Assembly: GCA_001797315.1 (NCBI GenBank)
Contig: MGPC01000007.1
Location: forward strand, 124,001 to 188,000
Reading direction: 5' to 3'
Source: Curvibacter sp. GWA2_64_110
GTDB lineage: Bacteria; Pseudomonadota; Gammaproteobacteria; Burkholderiales; Burkholderiaceae_C
Length of the DNA: 64,000 bases
The position numbers were made by a program, and so were the translations under genes. How positions within the stretch are numbered: the first letter of the stretch is position 1; every line of letters begins with the position of its first letter. A model generated the notes under the pieces. It had not been told where the DNA came from. It made no database searches and saw nothing but the letters and a program-made list of their open reading frames with translations. Shown one piece after another: positions 52,343 to 62,769 of the stretch.

Positions 52343-54310
52343 ATGCATCTTGAAGAATTCCTGCTGCATTCGACCGGCATTGTTCTTGCTGTTGCGGCTG
52401 CGTTATGGGCGCTACGGCTCATCCGGCTGACGGGCAAGACGAAAGCCTGGTTGTTCATGGCCGCAGGTCTTGTCTTGCTGGCCGCGTCAAGTTTGGGACA
52501 ACTTCTTGTTCACCGCGGCGTGACAGTCGGACTGTTTACCCATCTGGCCCTTATCGATGCCGTGCCGGTATTCGCTTATGCACTCCTGCTGGCAGGCGTC
52601 GTCTTCAGCGGCACCATCTTCCGTGAGCGCAAGGCAGGACTGGAACTGCTTGAAGAGCAGCTTCAGCGGTTGCGGCTGGCGCCACCTGAAGTCGAGATGG
52701 GAATGACCGCCAGTGAACGCGCCACCCGGCACGCGCTCATCAAGGCAGGAAAAAATGGCGTATCAATCCTGACGGCATTGGAATATCTGAAACATGAGGA
52801 ACGGCGAATCGCCCGGATGCTCCAGGAATGGCAGGCCACTTTTGATGCGATCACCATTCCAGTTTTTGTGTATGACCGGACGTACCGCCTGATCCGGGCC
52901 AATCGCGCCTACCTCGAACGCGCCGGCAGGACCGCGAAAGACATCGTAGGTAAGCCCTATTTTGAAATCTTTCCCAAACTGGGCAGTCCGATCATCGACC
53001 TTGCTCAAAACCCAGAGAAAAGCACGCCCAACAGTGAAGTCCGCTTGGCCACGGGCGAGATTTTTCTATCCAAGAATTATCCAATCTACAGCGAAAGCAA
53101 CGAATACCGCTACACCCTGCACACGCTCCAAGAGGTCACGCTGGTCAAACAGGCGGAAAAGTCGATAAGAAGGATCCGGCTGGCGCTGAAGGTCGTCGCC
53201 GGTTGCACCCACGAAATGTTACGGGCAGGCGATGAAACGCACATGCTGCAAACCGTCTGCAGAGTGGTTGTGAACAGTGGCCTGTATCGTGTTGCATGGA
53301 TCGGCAATGCCGAGCATGACAAGGACAAATCCCTGCGACTGCTGGCGTTTCATGGACCGTCCCAAGATGCCGGGCAATTACCGAACTCCACCTGGGCCAA
53401 CACCGAAGACAGCCGCTCCCCGATTGGGGAGGCCATCAACACCGGCAAGACCTGTGTCGTACCGGACTTGATCCACGATCCGAAGTTCAGAAATTGCCAG
53501 CGCTATGCGGTAAAGAACCATCTGGCATCGGCAGTCGGTCTGCCGCTCTACCAGGGTGCGGACGTTTGGGGCGGCCTGGTTTTATATTCCGACGAACCTT
53601 TCGCCTTTTCAGACGAAGAAATCGACGTCCTTGAGATTCTGAGCGCAAGTATCTCTTTCGGTATCACTGCACTTCACAGCACGCCCGGTGACAAACCGGG
53701 CTTGCAACCGATGGTGCTCAAGCGCGATGAAACAAGAGCCAATCTCGAAAAAATCATCATTACACTGGAAACCGTCATCGAAGCGCGCCATCCTTATCCT
53801 TCGCCCCATCAGCGACTGGTCGGTGACATCGGCATGGCCATCGCGCTGGAAATGGGGCTGCCGGATGAACAGGCCTACGGCATTCGCCTTGCCGGAATTT
53901 TGCACGACGTCGGGGAAATCAAAGTCCCCGAGGAAATACTCCGGAAAACCGGTGGTTTGACGGAGGACGAGCGCGAGCAGCTCCAACGTCATACACAGGA
54001 AGGCTACGAGATCTTGCGTGAACTTGATCTGCCCTGGCCGTTGGCGCAAACCGCCTTGCAACACCATGAGCGGTTGGACGGATCTGGCTATCCGAACGGC
54101 CTGACCGGGGAGAAAATCGTGCTGGAGGCCAAGATCATCGCGGTAGCTGACACCATCGAGGCAGTTTCTCACCAGCGCCAGAGCCATCCCCGCCTGGGCA
54201 TCCCTGCCGCCTTGGCCGAAGTGGAAAAAGGCAAGGGAACCTTGTTTGATCCTGCCGTGGTCGAGGCGGCTCTCAGGCTTTTCCGGGAAAAAGGTTACCA
54301 AGTCCCGTAA
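52343..54310 (+). CDS. Membrane-anchored PAS-GAF-HD-GYP protein (probable c-di-GMP phosphodiesterase)
   Basis: The 655-residue protein starts after GAGAGGGA. About three membrane helices lie in residues 5-90, then a coiled segment, a PAS domain (about 160-270, IPVFVYDRTYRLIRANRAYL), a GAF domain (about 290-445) and a C-terminal HD-GYP domain. The HD pair is near residue 521 (LAGILHDVGEIKVPEEIL), followed by HHERLDGSGYPNGLTGEKI with the GYP motif at about 581-583. All metal and GYP residues look intact, so hydrolysis of cyclic di-GMP is expected. The DNA is less GC-rich than its neighbours, suggesting a separate history. Confidence 0.9.
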   Translation: MHLEEFLLHSTGIVLAVAAALWALRLIRLTGKTKAWLFMAAGLVLLAASSLGQLLVHRGVTVGLFTHLALIDAVPVFAYALLLAGVVFSGTIFRERKAGLELLEEQLQRLRLAPPEVEMGMTASERATRHALIKAGKNGVSILTALEYLKHEERRIARMLQEWQATFDAITIPVFVYDRTYRLIRANRAYLERAGRTAKDIVGKPYFEIFPKLGSPIIDLAQNPEKSTPNSEVRLATGEIFLSKNYPIYSESNEYRYTLHTLQEVTLVKQAEKSIRRIRLALKVVAGCTHEMLRAGDETHMLQTVCRVVVNSGLYRVAWIGNAEHDKDKSLRLLAFHGPSQDAGQLPNSTWANTEDSRSPIGEAINTGKTCVVPDLIHDPKFRNCQRYAVKNHLASAVGLPLYQGADVWGGLVLYSDEPFAFSDEEIDVLEILSASISFGITALHSTPGDKPGLQPMVLKRDETRANLEKIIITLETVIEARHPYPSPHQRLVGDIGMAIALEMGLPDEQAYGIRLAGILHDVGEIKVPEEILRKTGGLTEDEREQLQRHTQEGYEILRELDLPWPLAQTALQHHERLDGSGYPNGLTGEKIVLEAKIIAVADTIEAVSHQRQSHPRLGIPAALAEVEKGKGTLFDPAVVEAALRLFREKGYQVP

Positions 54311-54361
54311 AGCGCCCGGCTCCTTCGTACGGTACCCAACGCATTGCCCATCGCCCGAAAA

Positions 54362-54820
54362 ATGACCACAGATCCTTTCATGCAAGCCGCTATCGACGAG
54401 GCCATGCTCGGCCTGGCCGAAGGCGGCATCCCGATCGGCTCCGTCATCGTGCACCAGGGCCGCATCATCGGCCGCGGGCACAACCGGCGCGTGCAGCGCG
54501 GCAGCGCCATCCTGCACGGCGAGATGGACGCTTTCGAAAATGCCGGTCGCCAGCCCGCCAGCGTCTACCGCGAATCCGTGCTCTACACCACGCTCTCTCC
54601 TTGCAGCATGTGCAGCGGTGCCATCCTGCTCTACGGCATCCCCAAGGTCATCATCGGGGAGAACCAGACCTTCCTGGGCGAGGAAACCCTGCTGCGCTCG
54701 CGCGGTGTGCAGGTGGAGGTGGTACAGGATGCCGCTTGCGTGGAGCTGATGCGCGGCTTCATCGCCAGCCGGCCCGAGTTGTGGAACGAGGACATTGGCG
54801 TGGATAAGGCCTCACACTAA
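54362..54820 (+). CDS. Cytosine/nucleoside deaminase-family protein
   Basis: The 152-residue protein is a complete CDA-fold deaminase. The zinc motif is ILHGEMDAFENAGR (His and catalytic Glu) and TLSPCSMCSGAILLYGIPKV (two Cys). These stretches and VIIGENQTFLGEE look closer to the yeast-type cytosine deaminase (Fcy1) than to tRNA-adenosine deaminase TadA or guanine deaminase. Deamination of cytosine, giving uracil for salvage, is the best guess; isoguanine or another base is possible. ATG 54362 is preferred over an upstream TTG. It lies 51 bases after the HD-GYP gene. Confidence 0.85.
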   Translation: MTTDPFMQAAIDEAMLGLAEGGIPIGSVIVHQGRIIGRGHNRRVQRGSAILHGEMDAFENAGRQPASVYRESVLYTTLSPCSMCSGAILLYGIPKVIIGENQTFLGEETLLRSRGVQVEVVQDAACVELMRGFIASRPELWNEDIGVDKASH

Positions 54821-54824
54821 GCGC

Positions 54825-55421
54825 ATGCACAGCACTCCACCCATTCCCAGCAGAGAGCAGATTGCCCTGCTTGATCCCTTCGAACGCCTCGGACTCGATC
54901 GCATCGCCCTGGTCACCTCGCCCAGCCAAGCCGAAAAGGCCTGCGAAGAACTCGCCGCCAGCGCCCACTGGGGCTTCGACACCGAATCCAAACCCACCTT
55001 CCGCAAGGACGAACTGTCCGAAGGGCCGCACATCGTGCAACTCGCCACCCTCGACAAAGCCTGGGTGTTCCAGCTGCATGACAGCGCCTGCCGCGCCATG
55101 GTGGCCGAACTGCTGGCCCTGCGCGGCGTCACCAAGGCCGGCTTCGGCCTGGGCGATGACCGCAAGCGCATCACCTCCAAACTGGGCGTAGAGCCGGCCG
55201 ATGTGCTGGAACTCAATACCGTGTTCCGCCAGCAGGGTTACCGCAAGGAAACGGGCGTCAAGGGTGCCGTGGCGGTGCTGTTCAACCAGCGCTTCATCAA
55301 ATCCAAGAAAGCTACCACCTCCAACTGGGCCAATCCGCGCCTGAGCGAAGCGCAGCTGATCTACGCCGCCAATGACGCCTATGCCGCCATCCGCGTCTTC
55401 CACGCGCTGGGGCTGGGCTGA
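54825..55421 (+). CDS. DEDDy-type 3'-5' exonuclease (RNase D-like)
   Basis: The 198-residue protein is a bare exonuclease domain. Exo I is HWGFDTESKPTF, Exo II lies in the region GVTKAGFGLGDDRKRI, and Exo III is IYAANDAYAAIRVFHALG with the Tyr and Asp of the DEDDy class. There is no HRDC domain, so it is not RNase D itself. RNA or DNA could be the substrate. It starts 4 bases after the deaminase stop and is presumably co-transcribed. Confidence 0.85.
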   Translation: MHSTPPIPSREQIALLDPFERLGLDRIALVTSPSQAEKACEELAASAHWGFDTESKPTFRKDELSEGPHIVQLATLDKAWVFQLHDSACRAMVAELLALRGVTKAGFGLGDDRKRITSKLGVEPADVLELNTVFRQQGYRKETGVKGAVAVLFNQRFIKSKKATTSNWANPRLSEAQLIYAANDAYAAIRVFHALGLG

Positions 55422-55435
55422 ACCAAGCGTTCCGG

Positions 55436-55738
55436 CTAGATGCCGATCTCGTACATCGCATCGCCCATGTAGCGGTGCGGCCCGAACACCGCTGCCACCG
55501 CCGCCGTCTCGGCCGCCTGCCATTGCTCAAAGATCGCGCGCTCGGCATCGGTCAGCGTATCGGGCGATGGCGCTTCCCCGTAGGTTGCCACGATGCGCAG
55601 ATAGGCGGTGTAGACCGGCGCCACCAGGCTGGCGTCGCCCAGCGTCTCTTCCAGTACCTGGCGAAAGCGTTGCTCGGCCGCGCGCCGCTGTGCATCGGAA
55701 ACGCCATCGGCATCAAACAGGGTCAGGGTGTAATTCAT
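55436..55738 (-). CDS. Small hypothetical protein
   Basis: From ATG 55738 the product is 100 residues (MNYTLTLFDADGVSDAQRRA), soluble and mostly helical, ending RYMGDAMYEIGI. It has no signal peptide or membrane segment and is not a family I recognise. Codon use fits the genome. It converges with the exonuclease gene and is divergent from the next small gene, with 93 bases between starts. Confidence 0.6.
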   Translation of the reverse strand: MNYTLTLFDADGVSDAQRRAAEQRFRQVLEETLGDASLVAPVYTAYLRIVATYGEAPSPDTLTDAERAIFEQWQAAETAAVAAVFGPHRYMGDAMYEIGI

Positions 55739-55831
55739 GGAGCGGCCAAGCTTAACCGCCTTCACAAAGGCTGTCATAGCGAGGTACGGTTGTGTACAGT
55801 GAGGGCCTTGTGATACACGAGAGGTGAACCC

Positions 55832-56059
55832 ATGGCAAAAACGAGCGAATGGCCCGGCAAGGTATTTGCGCTGCTCAAGGTCGGCAACACGGCGGCCGCC
55901 ATTGCCCAGATCAAGGTGGCGCCCAGCGTCAGAGACCTCAAGCAGCTGCAGGCTGCCATCGCCGCCGCCAAGGTCACCGGCCGCTGGCGCGACGTGGACG
56001 TGGCCATTGAGGAAAACCTCGCCCTGCTCTCGGCGCCACGACTGCACCGCTCGCCCTGA
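55832..56059 (+). CDS. Small hypothetical protein
   Basis: ATG 55832 follows GAGAGGTGA. The 75-residue product is rich in Ala and Lys (MAKTSEWPGKVFALLKVGNT; LKQLQAAIAAAKVTGRWRDV). It looks soluble and helical, and has no recognised domain. It is likely in one transcript with the DUF4389 gene 32 bases downstream. Confidence 0.6.
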   Translation: MAKTSEWPGKVFALLKVGNTAAAIAQIKVAPSVRDLKQLQAAIAAAKVTGRWRDVDVAIEENLALLSAPRLHRSP

Positions 56060-56091
56060 GCCAATCCGCCATTTACCCCAGGGAGGACCGC

Positions 56092-56358
56092 ATGACCAAC
56101 ACACCCACCACAATCCCCAAGCGCAACATCTGGCCGCGCGCCTTGTTGATGCTCCTGATGGGCATCGGCTTCCAACTGGCGGCCACCTTGCTGGGTATTC
56201 TGGCCGTCGTGCAGTTCGTTCTGGCGCTCATCACCGATGCGCCCAACGCCCGCCTGTGCAGCTTTGGCCACAGTCTTGGGCAGTACCTGCGGCAGATTGC
56301 CGACTTCGTGAGCTTCGCGACGGAAGAGGTGCCGTTTCCGTTCAGCGACTGGCCCTGA
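56092..56358 (+). CDS. DUF4389 membrane protein
   Basis: The 88-residue protein has two membrane helices in its middle (LLMLLMGIGFQLAATLLGI and LAVVQFVLALITDAP). A conserved end, FGHSLGQYLRQIADFVSFAT then EEVPFPFSDWP, is characteristic of DUF4389. Function unknown. A GGGAGG lies 8 bases before the start. Confidence 0.85.
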   Translation: MTNTPTTIPKRNIWPRALLMLLMGIGFQLAATLLGILAVVQFVLALITDAPNARLCSFGHSLGQYLRQIADFVSFATEEVPFPFSDWP

Positions 56359-56471
56359 GCTTCTGAGAACATCTCCCTTGCCGACCTTGTGGGACACCGG
56401 CATTCCGGCTGGCGTCGTGTCCGAACCGGCGCAGCTGACATCGCGCCAGATAGACGTCTGGACATCACCGT

Positions 56472-56924
56472 TCAAGGCAGTCGTGCCGATTGCAAGGCCT
56501 CGGTAATCACTGGGAGTAGTTCGTCCAGTTTTTCCGGATCAGGCCCTTGCCCATCCACAGTGCCACTTGTTCGAATCAAAGCCAATACCCGAGGCCCCAC
56601 CTCCCTTGGCGCCCGCACAAACTGAACTCCTAGCTTCCAGTGAATGAAGCGGTGCTCGAATGTCAGAACAGCCCATTGCAAGCCATCATCTTTTTCCAGA
56701 CGGGCAGAGTCCAGACCTTTGGCCTTGAAAGCCGCGGGCACCTTGTCGCGGAAGCGGCCCAGCAATTGATCCACGGTCGGAGTGCCCTGATCAAGCGTGA
56801 ACTCGCCAATGGCCTTGTATCTGGATAATAGCAAATCCGAATACTCAGTTGCCATTTTCTTCTCCACCATACAGCCTGAGAGTAACAAGAGTGAACAGAT
56901 AACTGCCAGCGAGTACTTCATCAT
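56472..56924 (-). CDS. Small lipoprotein
   Basis: The 150-residue protein has a lipoprotein signal with lipobox LLLSGC (cysteine at about residue 18). The rest is a soluble domain with several Leu/Val-rich strands (LQWAVLTFEHRFIHWKLGVQ). I do not recognise the family. The start overlaps the stop of the upstream gene in ATGA (56921-56924), so the two lipoproteins are made together and may act as partners. The pair is less GC-rich than its surroundings. Confidence 0.75.
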   Translation of the reverse strand: MMKYSLAVICSLLLLSGCMVEKKMATEYSDLLLSRYKAIGEFTLDQGTPTVDQLLGRFRDKVPAAFKAKGLDSARLEKDDGLQWAVLTFEHRFIHWKLGVQFVRAPREVGPRVLALIRTSGTVDGQGPDPEKLDELLPVITEALQSARLP

Positions 56925-58192
56925 GCTCCCTCACACTTCTTTTTCCGGTTTGCCAATCTATAGTCCACAGCCTCTTGGACAGAACTGAAAGGTGTTTCCA
57001 GCTTGAAGCACTGACTGATCGCACGCAACAGGAAAAACTGATCTTCGACGCCGATCTGCAGCTTGAACTTGTCATCCTGCAAGCGACGAAGAATATCGTC
57101 GACGTCGGCATCATTGCGGTAGCGATTCAGTTTCTCACCCTTGGTAAACGCCTCCACACTGGCCGCAAGCCTTTTCGCCGTGTCATCGATCTGCTCGACC
57201 GTCGATTTCGTTCCATTTGAAGCAAGCAATGCCGTCAATGCAGCCGAACGCTCCATGACGATGGTCGGGACGACACTTTCGAACGTACCCACAGTGATCA
57301 ATGCGGTGGGTACGTTGACCCGCTCGCTACCCGTCAAGAGTGCGTGCGACTCCGGCTCGAAGAAGAATTTTTTCTTCCAGAAGTCACGAGATTCATGCAA
57401 GGGGCGACCCACAACAATATAAGAACCTCGCTTCAGGACACCCAGCTCGCCACTTCCGGCCTGTCCAGCAGCCGCTGATGAGTAAAGCTGAACAGTGTAG
57501 TCAAGCACCATGCGATTCTGTCGATTCGCAAAAACAAGCTCTGCCGCGGTGAACGCGATGCCGATGAAAGGCGACACCAGCGGACTGGCGGCAACGGCAC
57601 CAACCGAACCCGCAAGATTGTGCGCACGCTCCAGCGCACGGCGTGTCTCTGCATTGCGCTCAGTGCTGACATCCATCACACGGATGCGGAAATAGGGCGC
57701 GACTCGCTCATCCCACCTCGGCTCGTAATAGACGAGAAGGTTGGAGAAATTCAGCGACTGGTCTGGCTGCACGCCGCGCTGGTACCAGACCACGATCGAT
57801 CGCGTCGACCCATCGGCATTCGTTCCGATGTCGAGAATAACGGCGTAGTCCGCGGCTTCCGTGATCGCACCTTCTTGCGTACCGCCCTGTCCGTTGCTTT
57901 CTTTGGCTGCCGGTATTTCGATTGCACGCAGCAGGACAGACAGCGGAGAGTTTCGACGCACAACCTCGTCCTTGGGCTGAGCTTTTGTCGAACCCAGCGC
58001 TTCCAGGGCCTGCGTCTGCGAGGCAGCATCACGTGGCTTGAGGTAATACACGCGGTTATCCGCAAAGATCGGCGTAAAAACCGTGAATCGGTCGTCAATA
58101 CGTGGCCCAATGTCGGCACATGCCACGAGACCAGCCAAACAGATCAGACTGCTCGCCAGTCTGAACAGCGTATCGGTAACTTTCATCTTCAT
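56921..58192 (-). CDS. Large lipoprotein-like hypothetical protein
   Basis: From ATG 58192 (or 58186) the product is about 423 residues with a lipoprotein signal ending LVACADIG. The remainder is soluble, with an Ala/Gly-rich central helix (SVGAVAASPLVSPFIGIAFT) that could be membrane-associated, and a charged, helical C-terminus (about 330-423). No known domain is recognised. It is the first of a two-lipoprotein operon in a region of lower GC content with unusual codons, suggesting acquisition by transfer. Confidence 0.7.
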   Translation of the reverse strand: MKMKVTDTLFRLASSLICLAGLVACADIGPRIDDRFTVFTPIFADNRVYYLKPRDAASQTQALEALGSTKAQPKDEVVRRNSPLSVLLRAIEIPAAKESNGQGGTQEGAITEAADYAVILDIGTNADGSTRSIVVWYQRGVQPDQSLNFSNLLVYYEPRWDERVAPYFRIRVMDVSTERNAETRRALERAHNLAGSVGAVAASPLVSPFIGIAFTAAELVFANRQNRMVLDYTVQLYSSAAAGQAGSGELGVLKRGSYIVVGRPLHESRDFWKKKFFFEPESHALLTGSERVNVPTALITVGTFESVVPTIVMERSAALTALLASNGTKSTVEQIDDTAKRLAASVEAFTKGEKLNRYRNDADVDDILRRLQDDKFKLQIGVEDQFFLLRAISQCFKLETPFSSVQEAVDYRLANRKKKCEGA

Positions 58193-58197
58193 GCCCT

Positions 58198-58336
58198 TTC
58201 GTTCCAGCCTCACAGCGCACGCGTTGCCCGGCTCCAGTCGCAGTTGCCGACGGCGTCGCGGCACCATTTGGGATTCTGGTCGACCGGCTCGCCATCGTCC
58301 ACCCAGACGACATAGCCCAGACGCTCGCCAGCAAGG
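58198..58336 (-). pseudogene. Possible C-terminal gene remnant
   Basis: One minus-strand frame stays open and reads LGYVVWVDDGEPVDQNPKWC followed by RDAVGNCDWSRATRAL and a stop. The composition (Trp, Cys, Asp, balanced codons) looks more protein-like than the other frames. There is no usable start codon, and a stop lies only a few codons upstream. It may be the tail of a decayed gene. Confidence 0.25.
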
Positions 58337-58411
58337 AGGGGATTGGCTCAAGACCTCTCGCAGCGACCTCGCCAGACCAGCCGAACAATAGGCGCACTGG
58401 CGCAGATTGCC

Positions 58412-58429
58412 ATCCCACAAATGGGGGAT
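58412..58429. promoter_or_regulatory. 18-bp palindromic operator-like motif (copy 2)
   Basis: ATCCCACAAATGGGGGAT differs from copy 1 (52186-52203) by one base. It lies about 220 bases upstream of the lipoprotein operon and just past the end of the fadH-like gene. Confidence 0.5.
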
Positions 58430-58458
58430 GGTTTTATCGACAGATTGCAGGCGCGCGC

Positions 58459-60613
<2,155 letters not shown>

Positions 60614-60622
60614 CCGAAAGGC

Positions 60623-62080
60623 TTACGGCGCACGCACCATCACATTCGCATTGCCGCGCACGGTGGTGTACAGGCCAATGGCGTCGGAACCGATGTGCAG
60701 GTCCGAGAAGTTGAATGACTTGATGACCGCATTCAAGGCCACGCCCTCTGCCACACGGAAATTCTGCAGCCCGCCCTCCACCTGCTTGCGTACCGGATCG
60801 ATCCGGCCGGACAAATCGAACGACAAGGCTGCCTGCACCTTCTGGGCAATCGGCTCATGAAGCAACCAGTCCGCACTCTGGAGCAACAGGTTTTTGGTAT
60901 TGAGCTCATAGTCCAGCGACGAAACCCATAGCCGGCGGCTTGTGTCGTCGTAATGCGGTTCCCCCACGAGGTACAGCCAGCCGGACACGCCTGAGAAAGG
61001 CGACTTCGACGCCTTGGCCGAAAAGTCCGCGCGGACCAGCAGCTTTTTACCCAGCGGCTGTATGCCGAGCGCCTTGATCGTGATGGACTTGTCACCCCCC
61101 AAGGGAAATGTCTGGCCCGCAAGCCGCTCCTGCGCCAGCCTGTTCAGTTCGCCATAGGGCGCATCGGCGCGCAGGACCAGGGCAAACTCGTCCCGCCCCA
61201 GTGTTCCGGTATTGCCAGGCAAAGGCTTGAGCGGCGACGCCTGCGCGGGCTGGCCGGCATAGGCGCGCAGCTTGGCCACCAGGGTCGGCCGGATCACCAG
61301 TTCGCGCCCCTCGCTGGTCGTCGGCCCCAGGCCCAAGGAAACCGGCTCCACCTCCAGCGCCAACGCGGGCTCCTTGCTCAGCTGCTGGGGCTTCTGCAGC
61401 GACACCCAGGCACGCTCCAGGGATGCGCGCAACGGCACTTTCGCCACAATCGCCCGTGCCTTCTCCATCAGCGCAGGCAATTTTTCACGAATCTTCGGTT
61501 CGATACGGCTGGCCACATCCACCTTGATGTGCCCCAGCGGTGGATTGATGTCGATCCAGGCACGCTCGGTCCATTGGAAATCTGGCGATACCGTGGCATC
61601 GAGCTGCCAGTCGGCGCCCACGCTGACGCAGGCGCGCACCGTGACCTGCGCGCCGCCGCCAAAGTCAAAATGCTTCTTGACCTTGATGAAACCGACTTTC
61701 TCACTCCAATCGATGCGGCCACTGTTGACGGCCAGAGGAACCTTGAAAACCAGACAACCGTTTTCGCTGCTGACCTGGGCCTCACCGCTACGGTGCACCC
61801 CGAACTGGATCGTTGCATTGCCTGAAATCGGCTCACCACTGGTCCAGTAAAGGCTCTGCGGCCCCTGCCCTTGCCCCAGGCGTTCGTTGATCTCTTGCTG
61901 CAAGGCGCCGCTGTCCAGGCGAATCGGCAAGGTGATGGACGAATTGGGTGCCGTTGGCAGGGGTGCTTCTTTTTCCTGTTCCGGCTGCGGCGGCTTGATG
62001 CTGCCGCAAGCTGCCATGCCGAGCACCGCGACCGCCACCCAGGCGAAGCGCCATGCAAAAGCAAACTTGTGATGACCCAT
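60623..62080 (-). CDS. DUF4403 family lipoprotein
   Basis: From ATG 62080, preceded by AAGGGAGA, the product is 485 residues. It has a lipoprotein signal ending LGMAACGSIKPP. The remainder fits DUF4403: SSITLPIRLDSGALQQEINE at the start of the mature domain, a repeated mixed alpha/beta arrangement and a conserved GLYTTVRGNANVMV end. Family function is unknown; lipid- or ligand-binding folds of tubular type have been suggested for relatives, which I cannot confirm here. It probably sits in the outer or inner membrane facing the periplasm. Confidence 0.8.
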   Translation of the reverse strand: MGHHKFAFAWRFAWVAVAVLGMAACGSIKPPQPEQEKEAPLPTAPNSSITLPIRLDSGALQQEINERLGQGQGPQSLYWTSGEPISGNATIQFGVHRSGEAQVSSENGCLVFKVPLAVNSGRIDWSEKVGFIKVKKHFDFGGGAQVTVRACVSVGADWQLDATVSPDFQWTERAWIDINPPLGHIKVDVASRIEPKIREKLPALMEKARAIVAKVPLRASLERAWVSLQKPQQLSKEPALALEVEPVSLGLGPTTSEGRELVIRPTLVAKLRAYAGQPAQASPLKPLPGNTGTLGRDEFALVLRADAPYGELNRLAQERLAGQTFPLGGDKSITIKALGIQPLGKKLLVRADFSAKASKSPFSGVSGWLYLVGEPHYDDTSRRLWVSSLDYELNTKNLLLQSADWLLHEPIAQKVQAALSFDLSGRIDPVRKQVEGGLQNFRVAEGVALNAVIKSFNFSDLHIGSDAIGLYTTVRGNANVMVRAP

Positions 62081-62180
62081 GTGAAGTCTCCCTTGGTGGA
62101 TTCCATTTGGCAGAAACCCGTGAACCCGTGCTCGAACCGGAGCACAGGCTGAACCATAGAGACCATTTGAAAGACCCGCC

Positions 62181-62198
62181 ATCCCACAAACACGGGAG
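62181..62198. promoter_or_regulatory. Degenerate copy of the 18-bp palindromic motif (copy 3)
   Basis: ATCCCACAAACACGGGAG shares the left half ATCCCACAAA with copy 2 and a GGGA right arm. It is about 100 bases upstream of the DUF4403 start. The match is weaker and could be chance. Confidence 0.25.
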
Positions 62199-62236
62199 GA
62201 GGTGGTACGCCGCTTAGCAGGTTCGCCAGCCCGCCG

Positions 62237-62572
62237 TCAGAGCTTGGCGAACTCCAGCACCTCTTGCCCCATCAGCGTGCAACTGCCGCCCATGGGCGCA
62301 TAGATCAGCCGCATGCGGTAGCGCGCCTTGTAGATGTAGCCCCAGACCTCCAGCACCTGGAAGCGTTGCTGCGTGTCGGCGGGATTCTTGAGCGAGGGCA
62401 GCTCCTTGACCTTATCGTCGATGGCGATGCGGTCATCCCCGTCGGCATGGAAGCTCAGCAGTTTGCGGGCTTGGGCGATGGCGGGAACGGAGCACTCGGG
62501 GGATTTGGCGGAGGCGATGCCTGCGAGGCCCAAGAGGACACAGGTGATGACAATGTGGCTTGTTTTCTTCAT
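62237..62572 (-). CDS. Small secreted hypothetical protein
   Basis: The 111-residue product has a signal peptide (MKKTSHIVITCVLLGLAGIA, cleavage near ASA). The mature part of about 88 residues has two cysteines (SPECSVP and GGSCTLMG) that may form a disulfide. The middle is basic/aromatic (VWGYIYKARYRMRLIYAPMG). I do not recognise the family; a periplasmic location is inferred. About 197 bases of AT-richer intergenic DNA separate it from the LysR gene and show no gene that I can support. Confidence 0.65.
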   Translation of the reverse strand: MKKTSHIVITCVLLGLAGIASAKSPECSVPAIAQARKLLSFHADGDDRIAIDDKVKELPSLKNPADTQQRFQVLEVWGYIYKARYRMRLIYAPMGGSCTLMGQEVLEFAKL

Positions 62573-62769
62573 TGCTGGCTATTACTAAAACACCTCAACC
62601 TATCGGTTTTTTCGAGCCTTAAATGACTTCCCGAAACGGTTGATTCTGAGAACTGGAATTTAGTTATTTTGATCGGATAACCGGCTGCTTGGTGCCCATG
62701 ACTGACGTTCGGCCTACCAAAATGCCATCCCGACACCCGTCATTCGCAACGGCATCTGTTCTGGATAAA

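Noticed and set aside
56359-56471. Short open frame between the DUF4389 and lipoprotein genes
   Set aside because: It is the intergenic space of a convergent pair; no ribosome site and no conserved-looking sequence.
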